IMG/VR virus record: IMGVR_UViG_3300008339_000029
Location: 1 to 64,000 of that record
Length of the DNA stretch: 64,000 nt
Origin: a virus
Reading direction: 5' to 3' (one strand)
Below, piece by piece: positions 42,201-51,327 of the stretch; position 1 is the first letter of the stretch, and every line of letters starts with the position of its first letter. The notes under the pieces were generated by a model that saw nothing but the letters and a program-made list of their open reading frames with translations, searched no databases and was not told the DNA's origin. The position numbers were made by a program, and so were the translations under genes.

Positions 42201-43820
42201 ATGAAAATTATAAAAACAAATTTTTGTCAAATTTTTACATCTGAATCTAATATAAATTCATATTCTTTAGAATTTGATAATTATTGTGTTGGAATATTTT
42301 CTTATAAAGATTTAAACATTGAAGAAGATTTTCAAATACCAACTTTAATAATAGGGTGGGATTTTATTAAAAATAATTTTTCAGGAATTAAAATATCAAA
42401 AAAAAAGATAAGAAAAAATTTATTTTGGACTTTCTCAGATAATGAAGAGAAGGGTACGACTGAAAAAGATATAAAAAAATTTATTATCAAATCTCTAGAA
42501 GAATATTTGCCTGTAAACTATAGAAATTTTGATTGTATAATAGATGGCAATGTTTCAAATCATCAAGATAAAATATTTTCCCAAAATCTTAATTTTTGTT
42601 TTTTCTCAAAAAATGTAATTTATGTTTATAATGATTTGGGTTTTTATGGAATCAATTTATCATCAATAGATTACATTTTTGAAAGTTCTAATAATTTTAT
42701 CGATTCAATTTCAAAAAAATATAGATTAATATTTTTTAATTATGATAATTTAAAATCATTTAAAATTGAAGATAATAAAGAATTTATAACTCTTGAAAAC
42801 ATATGTTGGATCTGTAACAATTTTACAATTACTGAAACCAGTCTACATAAATTTTCACCTTATCCATTAAATGAAAAGTATTTTGTTTTTTTAATGAGTA
42901 AATTCTATGATATTTTAAATTGTTCTATAATAGACAATCAAAATATCCTTTCAAGATTATTTAAAAAAGATTTTATAACTGATTGGTTATCTAGCAGACA
43001 CATTAATTTTGAGGGAAATAAAAGATTAATTTTAAAATACTCTAACAAAAGAACAATAACTGGGAGAATAAATTGTGCAGATAAAAAATTCAATCCACAA
43101 TTACTTCCCAAAAACAGTGAAATCAGGTATCAAATAATTTCTGAGTTTAAAAATGGTAAAATAGTTTTATTTGATTTTATATCTTTTGAGACTAAACTAT
43201 CCGTTTATTTAACTAAAGATGAGGTTTTTATAGATAAATTAAAGAATAGTGATTTGCATATTGAAACATCAAAAATTATATTTTCTAAAGATGAAATTTC
43301 TTTAAAAGAGAGGAAAATAGGTAAACAAATTAATCACGCTATAATATACGGTGTCGGAAACGATAAGTTAAAATCGATTCTTTTAGAAAATAAATTAAGT
43401 ATAAAATTAATTGATAAAATAAAGAAATTTTTAGATCCTATAATTCAAAATTCAAAAAAAATATCAGATTCATTTAAAAAAAGCGGTTATATAATAAACC
43501 CTTATAATACAATAATATATCCTAATAAAGAATGGGCGGTCTATAATAATTATGTACAATCAATTGCTGCAGATATTGTTGTGGATAAGTTATTTAAGAT
43601 CAGAGAATTGTTAAAGGACAGAAAATCTAATTTTATGTATCAAGTATATGATTCTTTCATATTTGATATACATCCGGATGAGCAGGAACTATTAGAGAAT
43701 ATAAAGAATATATTAGAAAAAAATGGAAAATATTTTTTTGAGGTAGATTTGAAAATTGGTAAAAATCTTATGGAATGTACTGAACAAAATACAGAAGAAG
43801 AAATTGAATATATAAATTGA
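42201..43820 (+). CDS. Divergent family A DNA polymerase-like protein
   Basis: The 539-residue protein keeps the PolA palm and finger landmarks. Motif A is FDFISFETKL with Asp325 and Glu330 in the spacing of E. coli Asp705 and Glu710. Motif B is RKIGKQINHAIIYG (371-384), keeping Arg, Lys and Tyr of the O-helix but with His379 where Phe762 is usual. Motif C is YQVYDSFIF with Asp484, but the flanking His and Glu of the usual HDE are Tyr and Ser. An earlier RTITGRINCADKKFNPQLLP matches the thumb/palm T-GR...N-Q-P motif. The N-terminal 250 residues are not a recognisable 3'-5' exonuclease. Catalysis is likely but the substitutions may alter nucleotide choice. It heads the plus-strand replication block. 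Confidence 0.75.
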   Translation: MKIIKTNFCQIFTSESNINSYSLEFDNYCVGIFSYKDLNIEEDFQIPTLIIGWDFIKNNFSGIKISKKKIRKNLFWTFSDNEEKGTTEKDIKKFIIKSLEEYLPVNYRNFDCIIDGNVSNHQDKIFSQNLNFCFFSKNVIYVYNDLGFYGINLSSIDYIFESSNNFIDSISKKYRLIFFNYDNLKSFKIEDNKEFITLENICWICNNFTITETSLHKFSPYPLNEKYFVFLMSKFYDILNCSIIDNQNILSRLFKKDFITDWLSSRHINFEGNKRLILKYSNKRTITGRINCADKKFNPQLLPKNSEIRYQIISEFKNGKIVLFDFISFETKLSVYLTKDEVFIDKLKNSDLHIETSKIIFSKDEISLKERKIGKQINHAIIYGVGNDKLKSILLENKLSIKLIDKIKKFLDPIIQNSKKISDSFKKSGYIINPYNTIIYPNKEWAVYNNYVQSIAADIVVDKLFKIRELLKDRKSNFMYQVYDSFIFDIHPDEQELLENIKNILEKNGKYFFEVDLKIGKNLMECTEQNTEEEIEYIN

Positions 43821-43875
43821 TTTTCTAATTTTTTTATAGTATTTTTATTATCTAAACTTTTAAAAAATATAATAA

Positions 43876-44202
43876 ATGCAATTAGTAGTTAAGAAAAAAA
43901 TTGGAAAAGAGGTTGTTACTTTCATGGTGGAAGGTAAAAATCCTTATGAATGTCAAATGGAAGCTCAAAAATTATCTTTCGGTGATATTGAAGAGTGCGG
44001 AGTTTGTGAAAGTGATAATATTCACTTAAACGCAAGATTAGCTCAAAATAAATATAAATACCTTGAAATCAAATGTTATAAATGCAAGGCTAGTTTAGTA
44101 TTTGGTCAAACACAGGAAGATCCTAATACTTTTTATTTACGTAGAGATAAAGAAACCAAAAAATATGACTGGAAACCTTATAATCCAGAAATAAGCGAAT
44201 AA
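43876..44202 (+). CDS. Zinc-ribbon protein in the replication cluster
   Basis: The 108-residue protein has two Cys pairs, ECGVCESDNI and IKCYKCKASLVFGQ, set in short beta strands, which should hold one zinc. The end (FYLRRDKETKKYDWKPYN) is basic and aromatic. Its place two genes ahead of UvsX suggests a nucleic-acid-binding accessory for replication or recombination. No family name is claimed. Confidence 0.7.
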   Translation: MQLVVKKKIGKEVVTFMVEGKNPYECQMEAQKLSFGDIEECGVCESDNIHLNARLAQNKYKYLEIKCYKCKASLVFGQTQEDPNTFYLRRDKETKKYDWKPYNPEISE

Positions 44203-44218
44203 TATAAAATTTTATAAA

Positions 44219-44575
44219 ATGGCTACAAAAGATAAAAAAACTCCCGCAAAGAAAACTGCGAAAAAAACAGAGAATAAAACTACTTTAAAAGTAAAAGCTA
44301 CAAAAAAGGAAGAAAATCCTGTTGTAGAAGTATGGCTTGAAGAAAGTTATGTTCACTATATGTCAAAAGGCCCAATAATGATCAGTGCAGAAACTCATCC
44401 TGAATTGGAAGGTATGACTTTAGAAGAAATGAAGGAATACATTAAGGATAATGTTTATGATATGGCTGCTGTAGATTCAGAATATTGCGAAAACATAATC
44501 GAAGAACTAAAAGAATATGATACTGTAAAAGATAAATATTTAGATGAAGAAGAAAATATATTTTTTGGAAATTAA
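44219..44575 (+). CDS. Hypothetical protein with Lys/Ala/Thr-rich tail
   Basis: The 118-residue protein has a basic, disordered N-terminus (KDKKTPAKKTAKKTENKTTL) and an acidic helical C-terminal domain (TLEEMKEYIKDNVYDMAA, then KYLDEEENIFFGN). The basic tail may bind nucleic acid. It is encoded 16 nt after the zinc-ribbon gene and 15 nt before uvsX, so probably co-transcribed. Confidence 0.7.
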   Translation: MATKDKKTPAKKTAKKTENKTTLKVKATKKEENPVVEVWLEESYVHYMSKGPIMISAETHPELEGMTLEEMKEYIKDNVYDMAAVDSEYCENIIEELKEYDTVKDKYLDEEENIFFGN

Positions 44576-44590
44576 AATTAAATAAAAGAA

Positions 44591-45685
44591 ATGGCAAAAA
44601 AGAAAACAACCGAAGATATTGATAATATCGATACTGAAGCACTAGAGGGTGCAGACATTGAAGAAATGTCACAAGAAGAATTAGAGGCAAAATTTGATTC
44701 TGGAAAATCATCTGAAAAACCAAAAAAGAAAATTTTAGTCAAGGAAAAAAAACAATTTTCTTTATCTGATTTTAAGAAAAACATCAAACACGAAGAGGTA
44801 CCAAAAAAACCGGTTTCATGGATTCCAATGTCACCAGCATTTCAGGAGACAACACATCTTCCCGGAATTCCAGAAGGACACATTTCGATGGTATTTGGAC
44901 GAAGTGATGTTGGTAAAACAACTATGTTAGTTGAATTGGCTGTAAGTGCTCAACAAAATGGAATTATTCCAGTTCTTGTAATTACAGAAAATAAATTTTC
45001 AAAAGAACGAGCAGCTACTATGGGATTAGATTTAGATAATTGTATCCTAAAAGATGGTATTATGTATATTGAAGAAGGTTTAGATTTCATGAATGAAATT
45101 CTCGATTTTCAAGAAAGTGGAGAATTGCCTCAGGACATAGTATTTCTTTGGGATAGTATCGGATCCACACCTTCAAGGGCTGAATTCTTAGCAAATAAAG
45201 AAGGTAAAGGACGTGCAATGATGGAAACTGCTAAATTGTTACGTGAAAAAATTCACAGATATATTTGGCATAGAATTACAGCAACACAAAAACAAGATTT
45301 CCCTTACAATGCTACTGCATTCTTTGTTTGTGGTGCTTATCCTCAAAGTGCCCCGGGCCAATCTCAACCTTCATTAGTTCATAGTGGTGGTGATGGAATT
45401 TATCTTGCAGCAACACTTGCATTTAGAATGGGTGGTGTAATGTCAAGATCATCAAAAGTTACAGCAATAAAAGATGGTAACGAAGTTGGTTTTGCAATTA
45501 AATCAGCTTTAGTGGTTGATAAAAATCACATAACAAATGTAACTTCAAAAGGTAAAATTGTTTGTACTGATCACGGTTTCATCATGGATGATAAAAAGGC
45601 TATTGATGAATATAAGAAACAACACAAAGATGGCTGGGATTTAAATTTTGATAAATTCTGGGATTCTGTTACTGCGGAAGAATAG
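44591..45685 (+). CDS. uvsX: RecA/UvsX-like recombinase
   Basis: The 364-residue protein is a RecA-fold ATPase. Walker A is GRSDVGKTT at 103-111. Walker B is DIVFLWDSIGSTP. Further RecA-type phrases are LRMGG-like AFRMGGVMSRSSK and ALVVDKNHIT. In T4-type phages UvsX drives strand exchange for recombination-dependent replication. A 95-residue acidic N-terminal region precedes the core. The downstream exonuclease starts 3 nt after its TAG stop, so they are coupled. Confidence 0.85.
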   Translation: MAKKKTTEDIDNIDTEALEGADIEEMSQEELEAKFDSGKSSEKPKKKILVKEKKQFSLSDFKKNIKHEEVPKKPVSWIPMSPAFQETTHLPGIPEGHISMVFGRSDVGKTTMLVELAVSAQQNGIIPVLVITENKFSKERAATMGLDLDNCILKDGIMYIEEGLDFMNEILDFQESGELPQDIVFLWDSIGSTPSRAEFLANKEGKGRAMMETAKLLREKIHRYIWHRITATQKQDFPYNATAFFVCGAYPQSAPGQSQPSLVHSGGDGIYLAATLAFRMGGVMSRSSKVTAIKDGNEVGFAIKSALVVDKNHITNVTSKGKIVCTDHGFIMDDKKAIDEYKKQHKDGWDLNFDKFWDSVTAEE

Positions 45686-45688
45686 TAG

Positions 45689-46720
45689 ATGAAAACTTTA
45701 ATTATTGACGGAGATTGGAATCTCAAAAGAAATTTCATGAAATTAAACGAAATGTTTTCCTTGAAAGGGGAACATTGTGGTGGCTCTTTTGGGTTTATTG
45801 ATAGTCTACGTTCAGTTGTAAATTATGTTTTTCCAGATAGAGTAATTGTTATGTGGGATGGAGAAGCTTCTGGTAAACAAAGAAAAGAGATTTATCCTGC
45901 TTACAAAGGTAAGCGGGATAAATCTTGGTTACACAGTTCTCAACATATGAGCGATAATATTGTAAAATATGAAGAACAAAAAAAATATAGTATTCTTAAC
46001 CAGAAGATAAAAGTTAAAAATTATTTAGAAGAATTATTCATACGTCAATTAGAGATTGATTATATAGAAGCTGACGATTTAATTGCAGGATATGTTCATA
46101 ATTTAGAAGAAAATGAACAAGTCATCATTTTTAGTTCAGATAAAGATTATTATCAATTAATAAACGAAAAGGTATCTGTACTAAGGCCATCTGATAAAAA
46201 ACTTATTACGTTAAATAATTTTAAAGATATTTTTGGCTTTTGTTATAAAAATTCTTTAATGTTAAAGTGTTTTGAAGGAGATGAATCAGATAACATAAAT
46301 GGAATTGATGGAGTTGGCTTGAAAACAATTATTAAATTTTTTCCAAAGTTTGTTGATGAGGAATATGATATTGATAAAATTATTTCTGAAGCAGTTGAAT
46401 TATACAAAGAAAAAAAATTAAAAACATTAGAAAAAATAATAGGTTCAAGAAGAATATTTGAAAGAAATAAAAAATTAATGGATTTAAATGAGCCTTTTTT
46501 AACGGAAAAATCTGTAGATGAATTAGAAGAGTTGAGAAACTGTGTAATTTATACTAATGATAATTTTAATGATCGTAGTGTAACAAATGCAATGAAGATG
46601 ATGATAAAAGATGGATATAGTAAACATGTTTTCAATAATGATATGGATACTTTTTTTAAACCATTTTATAGATTAGTTACCAAAGAAAAAGAATATAGTA
46701 AAAAAGTTTTAAATGGTTAA
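45689..46720 (+). CDS. 5'-3' exonuclease, FEN / T4 RNase H family
   Basis: The 343-residue protein has the ordered FEN signatures: LIIDGDWNLKRNF (N-terminal Asp), VIVMWDGEASGKQRKEIYPA with YKGKRD (arch/helix region), YIEADDLIAGYV (acidic centre), IIFSSDKDYYQL (second metal site) and GDESDNINGIDGVGLKT (helix-3-turn-helix). In T4 such an enzyme removes RNA primers and 5' flaps during lagging-strand synthesis. It is set between the recombinase and the helicase, matching that role. Confidence 0.9.
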   Translation: MKTLIIDGDWNLKRNFMKLNEMFSLKGEHCGGSFGFIDSLRSVVNYVFPDRVIVMWDGEASGKQRKEIYPAYKGKRDKSWLHSSQHMSDNIVKYEEQKKYSILNQKIKVKNYLEELFIRQLEIDYIEADDLIAGYVHNLEENEQVIIFSSDKDYYQLINEKVSVLRPSDKKLITLNNFKDIFGFCYKNSLMLKCFEGDESDNINGIDGVGLKTIIKFFPKFVDEEYDIDKIISEAVELYKEKKLKTLEKIIGSRRIFERNKKLMDLNEPFLTEKSVDELEELRNCVIYTNDNFNDRSVTNAMKMMIKDGYSKHVFNNDMDTFFKPFYRLVTKEKEYSKKVLNG

Positions 46721-46725
46721 TAATC

Positions 46726-47013
46726 ATGGAATCTAACAACGAAAAAGAAATATTAAATAAACTGAAAGAGGCTGGAACTAGAAATTATTTCACCTTATCA
46801 TTAAGTTTAAATGGAACAGTCATAGAAGAAATTGATTTTCCAGCAGATAAATTTCATCATGAAACATTATTAGAAACAAGAACATATTTTTTGATGAGTG
46901 ATCTCAAGAAAAAAGTATTAGAAGTTTATAGTGAAAAAGAAAAAGAAATACAAGAAAAATTTAAGAACGATCAAATAAATAATTTGTGGAGTAACTTTGA
47001 AAAAGATAAATAA
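46726..47013 (+). CDS. Hypothetical protein between exonuclease and helicase
   Basis: The 95-residue charged protein has a predicted helical C-terminal half (LKKKVLEVYSEKEKEIQEKF). It is not recognised. The 5-nt gap from the exonuclease implies co-transcription, so a replisome accessory role is possible. Confidence 0.65.
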   Translation: MESNNEKEILNKLKEAGTRNYFTLSLSLNGTVIEEIDFPADKFHHETLLETRTYFLMSDLKKKVLEVYSEKEKEIQEKFKNDQINNLWSNFEKDK

Positions 47014-47019
47014 AAAATA

Positions 47020-47027
47020 TATTTTTG
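47020..47027 (+). promoter_or_regulatory. Possible host-type -7 element (TATTTTTG) before the helicase
   Basis: TATTTTTG fits TAnnTTTG and ends 4 nt before the dnaB start. In such AT-rich DNA a chance match is possible. Confidence 0.3.
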
Positions 47028-47031
47028 TCTA

Positions 47032-48447
47032 ATGGAAATTAATAATTCAAACGAAATAAAATCAACTATAATAAATATAAAAGATAACAATGTCCTTTTA
47101 GATGATAAATTCCAAACCAGATTAATAAAATTAATTATTGAAGATGAAAGGTTTTCAGAGCAAATATTAGAAATTCTAAAACCAGAATATTTTGACTCTA
47201 TTTTCACAAAAATAATACTCACTTATATAATTGAGTACTACACAAAATATAATTTAATTCCTGAGTATGATACAATAAATAATCTGATAAATGAAAAAGA
47301 ATCAGATTTAATTGTAAAAGAAAAGCTTATTGATCTTTTACATTTGTTAAAAGAATTAAATGTCACAGATAAACAATATGTAAAAGATATTTCAATAGAT
47401 TTTTGTAGAAAACAATCATTGAAAAAAGGATTATTAGAAGCTGCAGAAAGTTGGGAAAAAGGTGATTATGAGCATATCCAAAAAATAATCACAGATTCAA
47501 TTAAGCTTGGGGAAATAAAAGACAGTGGTCATAACTATTTAGAAGATTTAGAAAAAAGATTAATTAGACAATTTAGAAAACCTGTTCCATGTTTAGATAG
47601 ATTAGATGAACAAATTGGAGGAGGTTTATCCGGTGGCGAGTTGGGTGTAGTTTTATCACCTACTGGAGGGGGTAAATCAATGATGTTGGTAAAATTCGCA
47701 TCAACTGCAATTCAATTAGGAAAAAAGGTAGTTTATTATAGTTTAGAGTTGGCTGAAAGGGTTATTGGAAATAGATTTGATGCTTGTTTAACAGATATTA
47801 ATTTGAAAAATATCTTAGATAATCCGGATGCTATTAGAGAGAGATTAGAAGAAATAAGGCAAGTTGGCGGAAATCTTATTATAAAAGAATTCCCAACTGG
47901 ATCAGCAACAGTTAATACTATTAGAAACCATATCAAAACTCTTGAAAGAGAGAATTTTATTCCAGATGAAATTTTTGTTGATTATGCAGATATAATGAAA
48001 CCAACTTCAACTTATGTTGAAAAAAGACACAGTCTTACTCAGATATATGAAACACTAAGAGCTTTATCTATGGAATTGAATATTCCTATTTGGACTGCAT
48101 CTCAAGCAGGAAGAACTGCAATTAATTCAGCAAGATTCGATTTAAGTGTCATTTCTGAAAGTTTAGGAAAAGCTCAAACCGCAGATGTGATTTTGGGTTT
48201 AGCTAGAACAGATGAAAATAAAAGAGAGAAAAAAGCTCAATTAATAGTTCTCAAAAACAGAAATGGAAATGATGGTTTTGAATTACCTCTTTTATTTGAT
48301 ACTTCTAAAGTGTTTATAGCTATTGATAACTCTAATAATCCTTCTTATGGATTAGAAGGTATAGCCAATCACGCTCAAATGATTGAACAAAAAGTAATTC
48401 AAAGTATAGACTCTCAACTTTCCGGAGAGGATTTTGAAGAGAACTAA
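47032..48447 (+). CDS. DnaB-family replicative helicase (gp41-like)
   Basis: The 471-residue protein has a small N-terminal helical domain (about 20-110) and a RecA-like core. The core opens with DRLDEQIGGGLSGGELGVVL, then Walker A SPTGGGKSMM (209-218). Walker B-type FVDYADIMKP, the DnaB phrase WTASQAGRTA and the arginine-finger region IVLKNRNGNDGF follow. It should be the 5'-3' fork helicase. The C-terminus is acidic (SQLSGEDFEEN). A terminator-like hairpin lies about 140 nt downstream, closing the replication block before the reductase gene. Confidence 0.9.
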   Translation: MEINNSNEIKSTIINIKDNNVLLDDKFQTRLIKLIIEDERFSEQILEILKPEYFDSIFTKIILTYIIEYYTKYNLIPEYDTINNLINEKESDLIVKEKLIDLLHLLKELNVTDKQYVKDISIDFCRKQSLKKGLLEAAESWEKGDYEHIQKIITDSIKLGEIKDSGHNYLEDLEKRLIRQFRKPVPCLDRLDEQIGGGLSGGELGVVLSPTGGGKSMMLVKFASTAIQLGKKVVYYSLELAERVIGNRFDACLTDINLKNILDNPDAIRERLEEIRQVGGNLIIKEFPTGSATVNTIRNHIKTLERENFIPDEIFVDYADIMKPTSTYVEKRHSLTQIYETLRALSMELNIPIWTASQAGRTAINSARFDLSVISESLGKAQTADVILGLARTDENKREKKAQLIVLKNRNGNDGFELPLLFDTSKVFIAIDNSNNPSYGLEGIANHAQMIEQKVIQSIDSQLSGEDFEEN

Positions 48448-48589
48448 CCAACTCATTTTCAGCAAGAAAAAAGTTTCTATTTTTTTATATTTTTTTCTAA
48501 TTTTTTATTATTTATGTAAAAGAAAAAAATTACTTTTTTTGTTCTTAGCAATATAAATAAAGTATTAATTATCAATAAATTAAATAAAA

Positions 48590-48617
48590 ACATCATAAAA
48601 AAAATGGTGTTTTTTTT
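48590..48617 (+). terminator. Rho-independent terminator before the reductase gene
   Basis: ACATCAT / ATGGTGT pair with one G-U, close an A-rich loop and are followed by seven T residues. The surrounding 211-nt gap (48448-48658) is very AT-rich; I saw no cobalamin riboswitch or other gene in it. Confidence 0.65.
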
Positions 48618-48658
48618 ATCTCTAGTGAAGAAAAAAAAATTTAAAAAAATATCAAATT

Positions 48659-51232
48659 ATGGAATTACAAAAAGAAAAAAAACAAACAAAAAAAGAAGAA
48701 AATCTACAGATATTTTCGAGAGATCAAGTGTTTAAAGCTTGTTTAGAGTACTTTGAGGGCGATGAATTAGCTGCTCAAGTTTGGATTAACAAATATGCAT
48801 TAAAAGATAGTGCTGGAAACATTTATGAAATGACTCCAGATGATATGCATAAGCGAATTGCAAAAGAATTTGCTAGGATCGAGGAAAAATATCCAAACCC
48901 ATTATCTGAAGAGGAAATTTTTGACCTTATCAAAAGATTTAAATATATAGTGCCACAAGGAAGTCCAATGGCAGGAATTGGTAATAATTTTCAATATGTA
49001 TCAATTTCTAACTGTTTTGTTATTGGTAATCCGGGCGAAGGTGATTCTTATGGTGGTATTCTGAAATTAGACCAAGAATTGGTTCAATTACAAAAAAGAA
49101 GAGCTGGGGTTGGTTTGGATTTATCTTTCATAAGACCTAAAGGAACATCTGTAAAAAATAGTGCTTTAACAAGTACTGGTGTTGTTCCCTATATGGAAAG
49201 ATTTTCAAATTCAACGAGAGAAGTGGCACAAGATGGAAGAAGAGGTGCTTTAATGGAATCATTTTCTGTTGTTCATCCTGATGCAGAAGATTTTATTGAT
49301 GCTAAAATGGATCCAACAAAAGTAACTGGAGCAAACGTGTCAGTAAGAATTAGTGATTCATTTATGGATTCAGCTTTATCAGAAACTCCATTCACAGCTA
49401 AATTTCCAGTTGATAGTGAAAATCCAACTTTCACTAAGGAAATTAATGCTACAAATCTTTGGAAAAAAATCGTTCATAATGCTTGGCAAAGAGCAGAGCC
49501 GGGAATTTTATTCTGGGATACAATCATCAGAGAATCTATACCTGATTGTTATGCTGACCTAGGATTTAAAACAATCTCAACAAATCCTTGTGGTGAAATT
49601 ACTCTTTGTGCAGATGATTCATGTAGATTATTATGTTTGAATTTATATTCTTATGTAGAAAATCCTTTCACATCAGGGGCTTATTTCAATTGGGATTTAT
49701 TCAAAAAACATGCTGTAATTGCTCAACGATTAATGGATGATCTAATTGATCTTGAAATTGAAAAAGTTGACAAAATTCTTGAAAAAATTGATACTGATCC
49801 AGAAGATGAATTTTTGAAATTAACAGAAAAAAATCTTTGGACAAATATTAAAAACAAATGTATCAAAGGAAGAAGAACCGGTCTTGGTGTTACTGCAGAA
49901 GGTGATATGGTTGCTGCTTTAGGAATTACTTATGGAACTGATACAGCGAATGATGTAACCGAGGAAGTTCACAAACAATTGAAACTTTCAGCTTATCGTT
50001 CATCTGTTAATATGGCAAAAGAACGTGGTGCATTTCCAATTTATGAAGTTATAAGAGAAGGAAATAATCCTTTTATAAACAGAATAAAAGATGAGGATAT
50101 CGAATTATATTCTGATATGATGAAATATGGAAGAAGAAATATTGCACTATTGACTATTGCTCCTACTGGATCAGTTTCAATTATGACACAAACAACATCC
50201 GGAATTGAGCCTGCATTTTTAATATCATATATGAGAAGAAGAAAAATCAATCCAAATGATAAAGATGCTAGAGTTGATTTCGTAGATCAGGTTGGTGATA
50301 GTTGGCAAAACTATCCAGTTTTCCATCATAAGTTTATAGATTATTTGAGAGCTAAGGGTTATGAAAAATCTCACATTGAAAATCTTAGTGAATCTGAAAT
50401 TAAAAAATTAATTGAAGAGTCTCCTTATTACAAAGCAACCTCAAATGATGTAAACTGGGTTAAAAAAGTAGAAATGCAAGGCAGAATTCAAAAACATGTC
50501 GATCATAGTATTTCTGTTACCGTAAATCTTCCAAATGAAATTACTGAAGAAATGGTTGGAAAAGTTTATGAAACCGGATGGAGAAGTGGTTGTAAAGGAA
50601 TTACCGTATATCGTGACGGATCAAGAAGTGGAGTTTTGATTTCTGAAGAAACTAAAAAAGAAGAAGAAAAGAAAAAATTATTTGAAGATAATCATGCTCC
50701 AAAACGTCCTAAATTTTTAGATGCTCAAGTTCATAGATTTATGAATAAGGGTGAAAAATGGATTGCGTTTGTAGGTTTGTTGGAGGGTAGACCTTATGAG
50801 ATCTTTACAGGTTTAGAGGATGCATTCAGAATTCCTAAAAATGTTGAAAATGGTCAAATTAGAAGACTCAAGATAGATGAAACGTCAAGATATGATTTTA
50901 TAATAAATCCAAAATCTGATGATGTGATGGTAATTGAAGGTTTATCAAATGCTTTTGATGTAACGTATCATAATTATGCAAAAATGATTTCTGGAATTTT
51001 ACGTCATGGTATGCCACTGGAATATGTTGTTGAAATGGTTGAAAAACTCAATCTTGATGAAGAAAGATTAGATACTTGGAAAAGTGGTATCATCCGTACA
51101 ATAAAAAAATATATTAAGGATGGAACAAAGGCCAAAAATGCAAAGTGTGTAAATAATGATCCAGATTGTGCTTTGCAATATACTGAAGGTTGTTTAAGTT
51201 GTCCTAAATGTGGATTAAGTAAATGCGGATAA
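48659..51232 (+). CDS. nrdJ: Adenosylcobalamin-dependent (class II) ribonucleotide reductase
   Basis: The 857-residue enzyme reduces ribonucleotides for phage DNA synthesis. It shows the class II pattern: SISNCFVIGN with redox Cys119, TNPCGEITLC with the radical Cys311 and Glu313, and the second redox Cys322, 11 residues further. Other phrases are GRRGALM, GIEPAF and APTGSVSIMTQTTSGIEP. The C-terminus has the clustered Cys tail (DCALQYTEGC, then CPKCGLSKCG) that re-reduces the active site. There is no nrdB-like partner nearby, as expected for a B12 enzyme. The host must supply or import cobalamin. A strong terminator follows. Confidence 0.93.
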   Translation: MELQKEKKQTKKEENLQIFSRDQVFKACLEYFEGDELAAQVWINKYALKDSAGNIYEMTPDDMHKRIAKEFARIEEKYPNPLSEEEIFDLIKRFKYIVPQGSPMAGIGNNFQYVSISNCFVIGNPGEGDSYGGILKLDQELVQLQKRRAGVGLDLSFIRPKGTSVKNSALTSTGVVPYMERFSNSTREVAQDGRRGALMESFSVVHPDAEDFIDAKMDPTKVTGANVSVRISDSFMDSALSETPFTAKFPVDSENPTFTKEINATNLWKKIVHNAWQRAEPGILFWDTIIRESIPDCYADLGFKTISTNPCGEITLCADDSCRLLCLNLYSYVENPFTSGAYFNWDLFKKHAVIAQRLMDDLIDLEIEKVDKILEKIDTDPEDEFLKLTEKNLWTNIKNKCIKGRRTGLGVTAEGDMVAALGITYGTDTANDVTEEVHKQLKLSAYRSSVNMAKERGAFPIYEVIREGNNPFINRIKDEDIELYSDMMKYGRRNIALLTIAPTGSVSIMTQTTSGIEPAFLISYMRRRKINPNDKDARVDFVDQVGDSWQNYPVFHHKFIDYLRAKGYEKSHIENLSESEIKKLIEESPYYKATSNDVNWVKKVEMQGRIQKHVDHSISVTVNLPNEITEEMVGKVYETGWRSGCKGITVYRDGSRSGVLISEETKKEEEKKKLFEDNHAPKRPKFLDAQVHRFMNKGEKWIAFVGLLEGRPYEIFTGLEDAFRIPKNVENGQIRRLKIDETSRYDFIINPKSDDVMVIEGLSNAFDVTYHNYAKMISGILRHGMPLEYVVEMVEKLNLDEERLDTWKSGIIRTIKKYIKDGTKAKNAKCVNNDPDCALQYTEGCLSCPKCGLSKCG

Positions 51233-51257
51233 TTTATATTATCATATAAAATAAAAG

Positions 51258-51282
51258 ACCCACAGATTTTGTGGGTTTTTTA
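51258..51282 (+). terminator. Rho-independent terminator after nrdJ
   Basis: A 7-bp stem ACCCACA / TGTGGGT with a five-base loop is followed by a T run. Confidence 0.9.
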
Positions 51283-51300
51283 TTTTAATAAATTTTGTTT

Positions 51301-51308
51301 TATATTTA
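51301..51308 (+). promoter_or_regulatory. TATATTTA box
   Basis: TATATTTATTAA lies just after the nrdJ terminator and 19 nt before the next ATG, consistent with a promoter for the following gene. Confidence 0.5.
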
Positions 51309-51327
51309 TTAAAAATGTAACTTTACA

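Noticed and set aside
48448-48658. Cobalamin riboswitch before the B12-dependent reductase
   Set aside because: The gap is almost pure A/T with only a terminator hairpin; no B12-box-like conserved segment was seen by eye.
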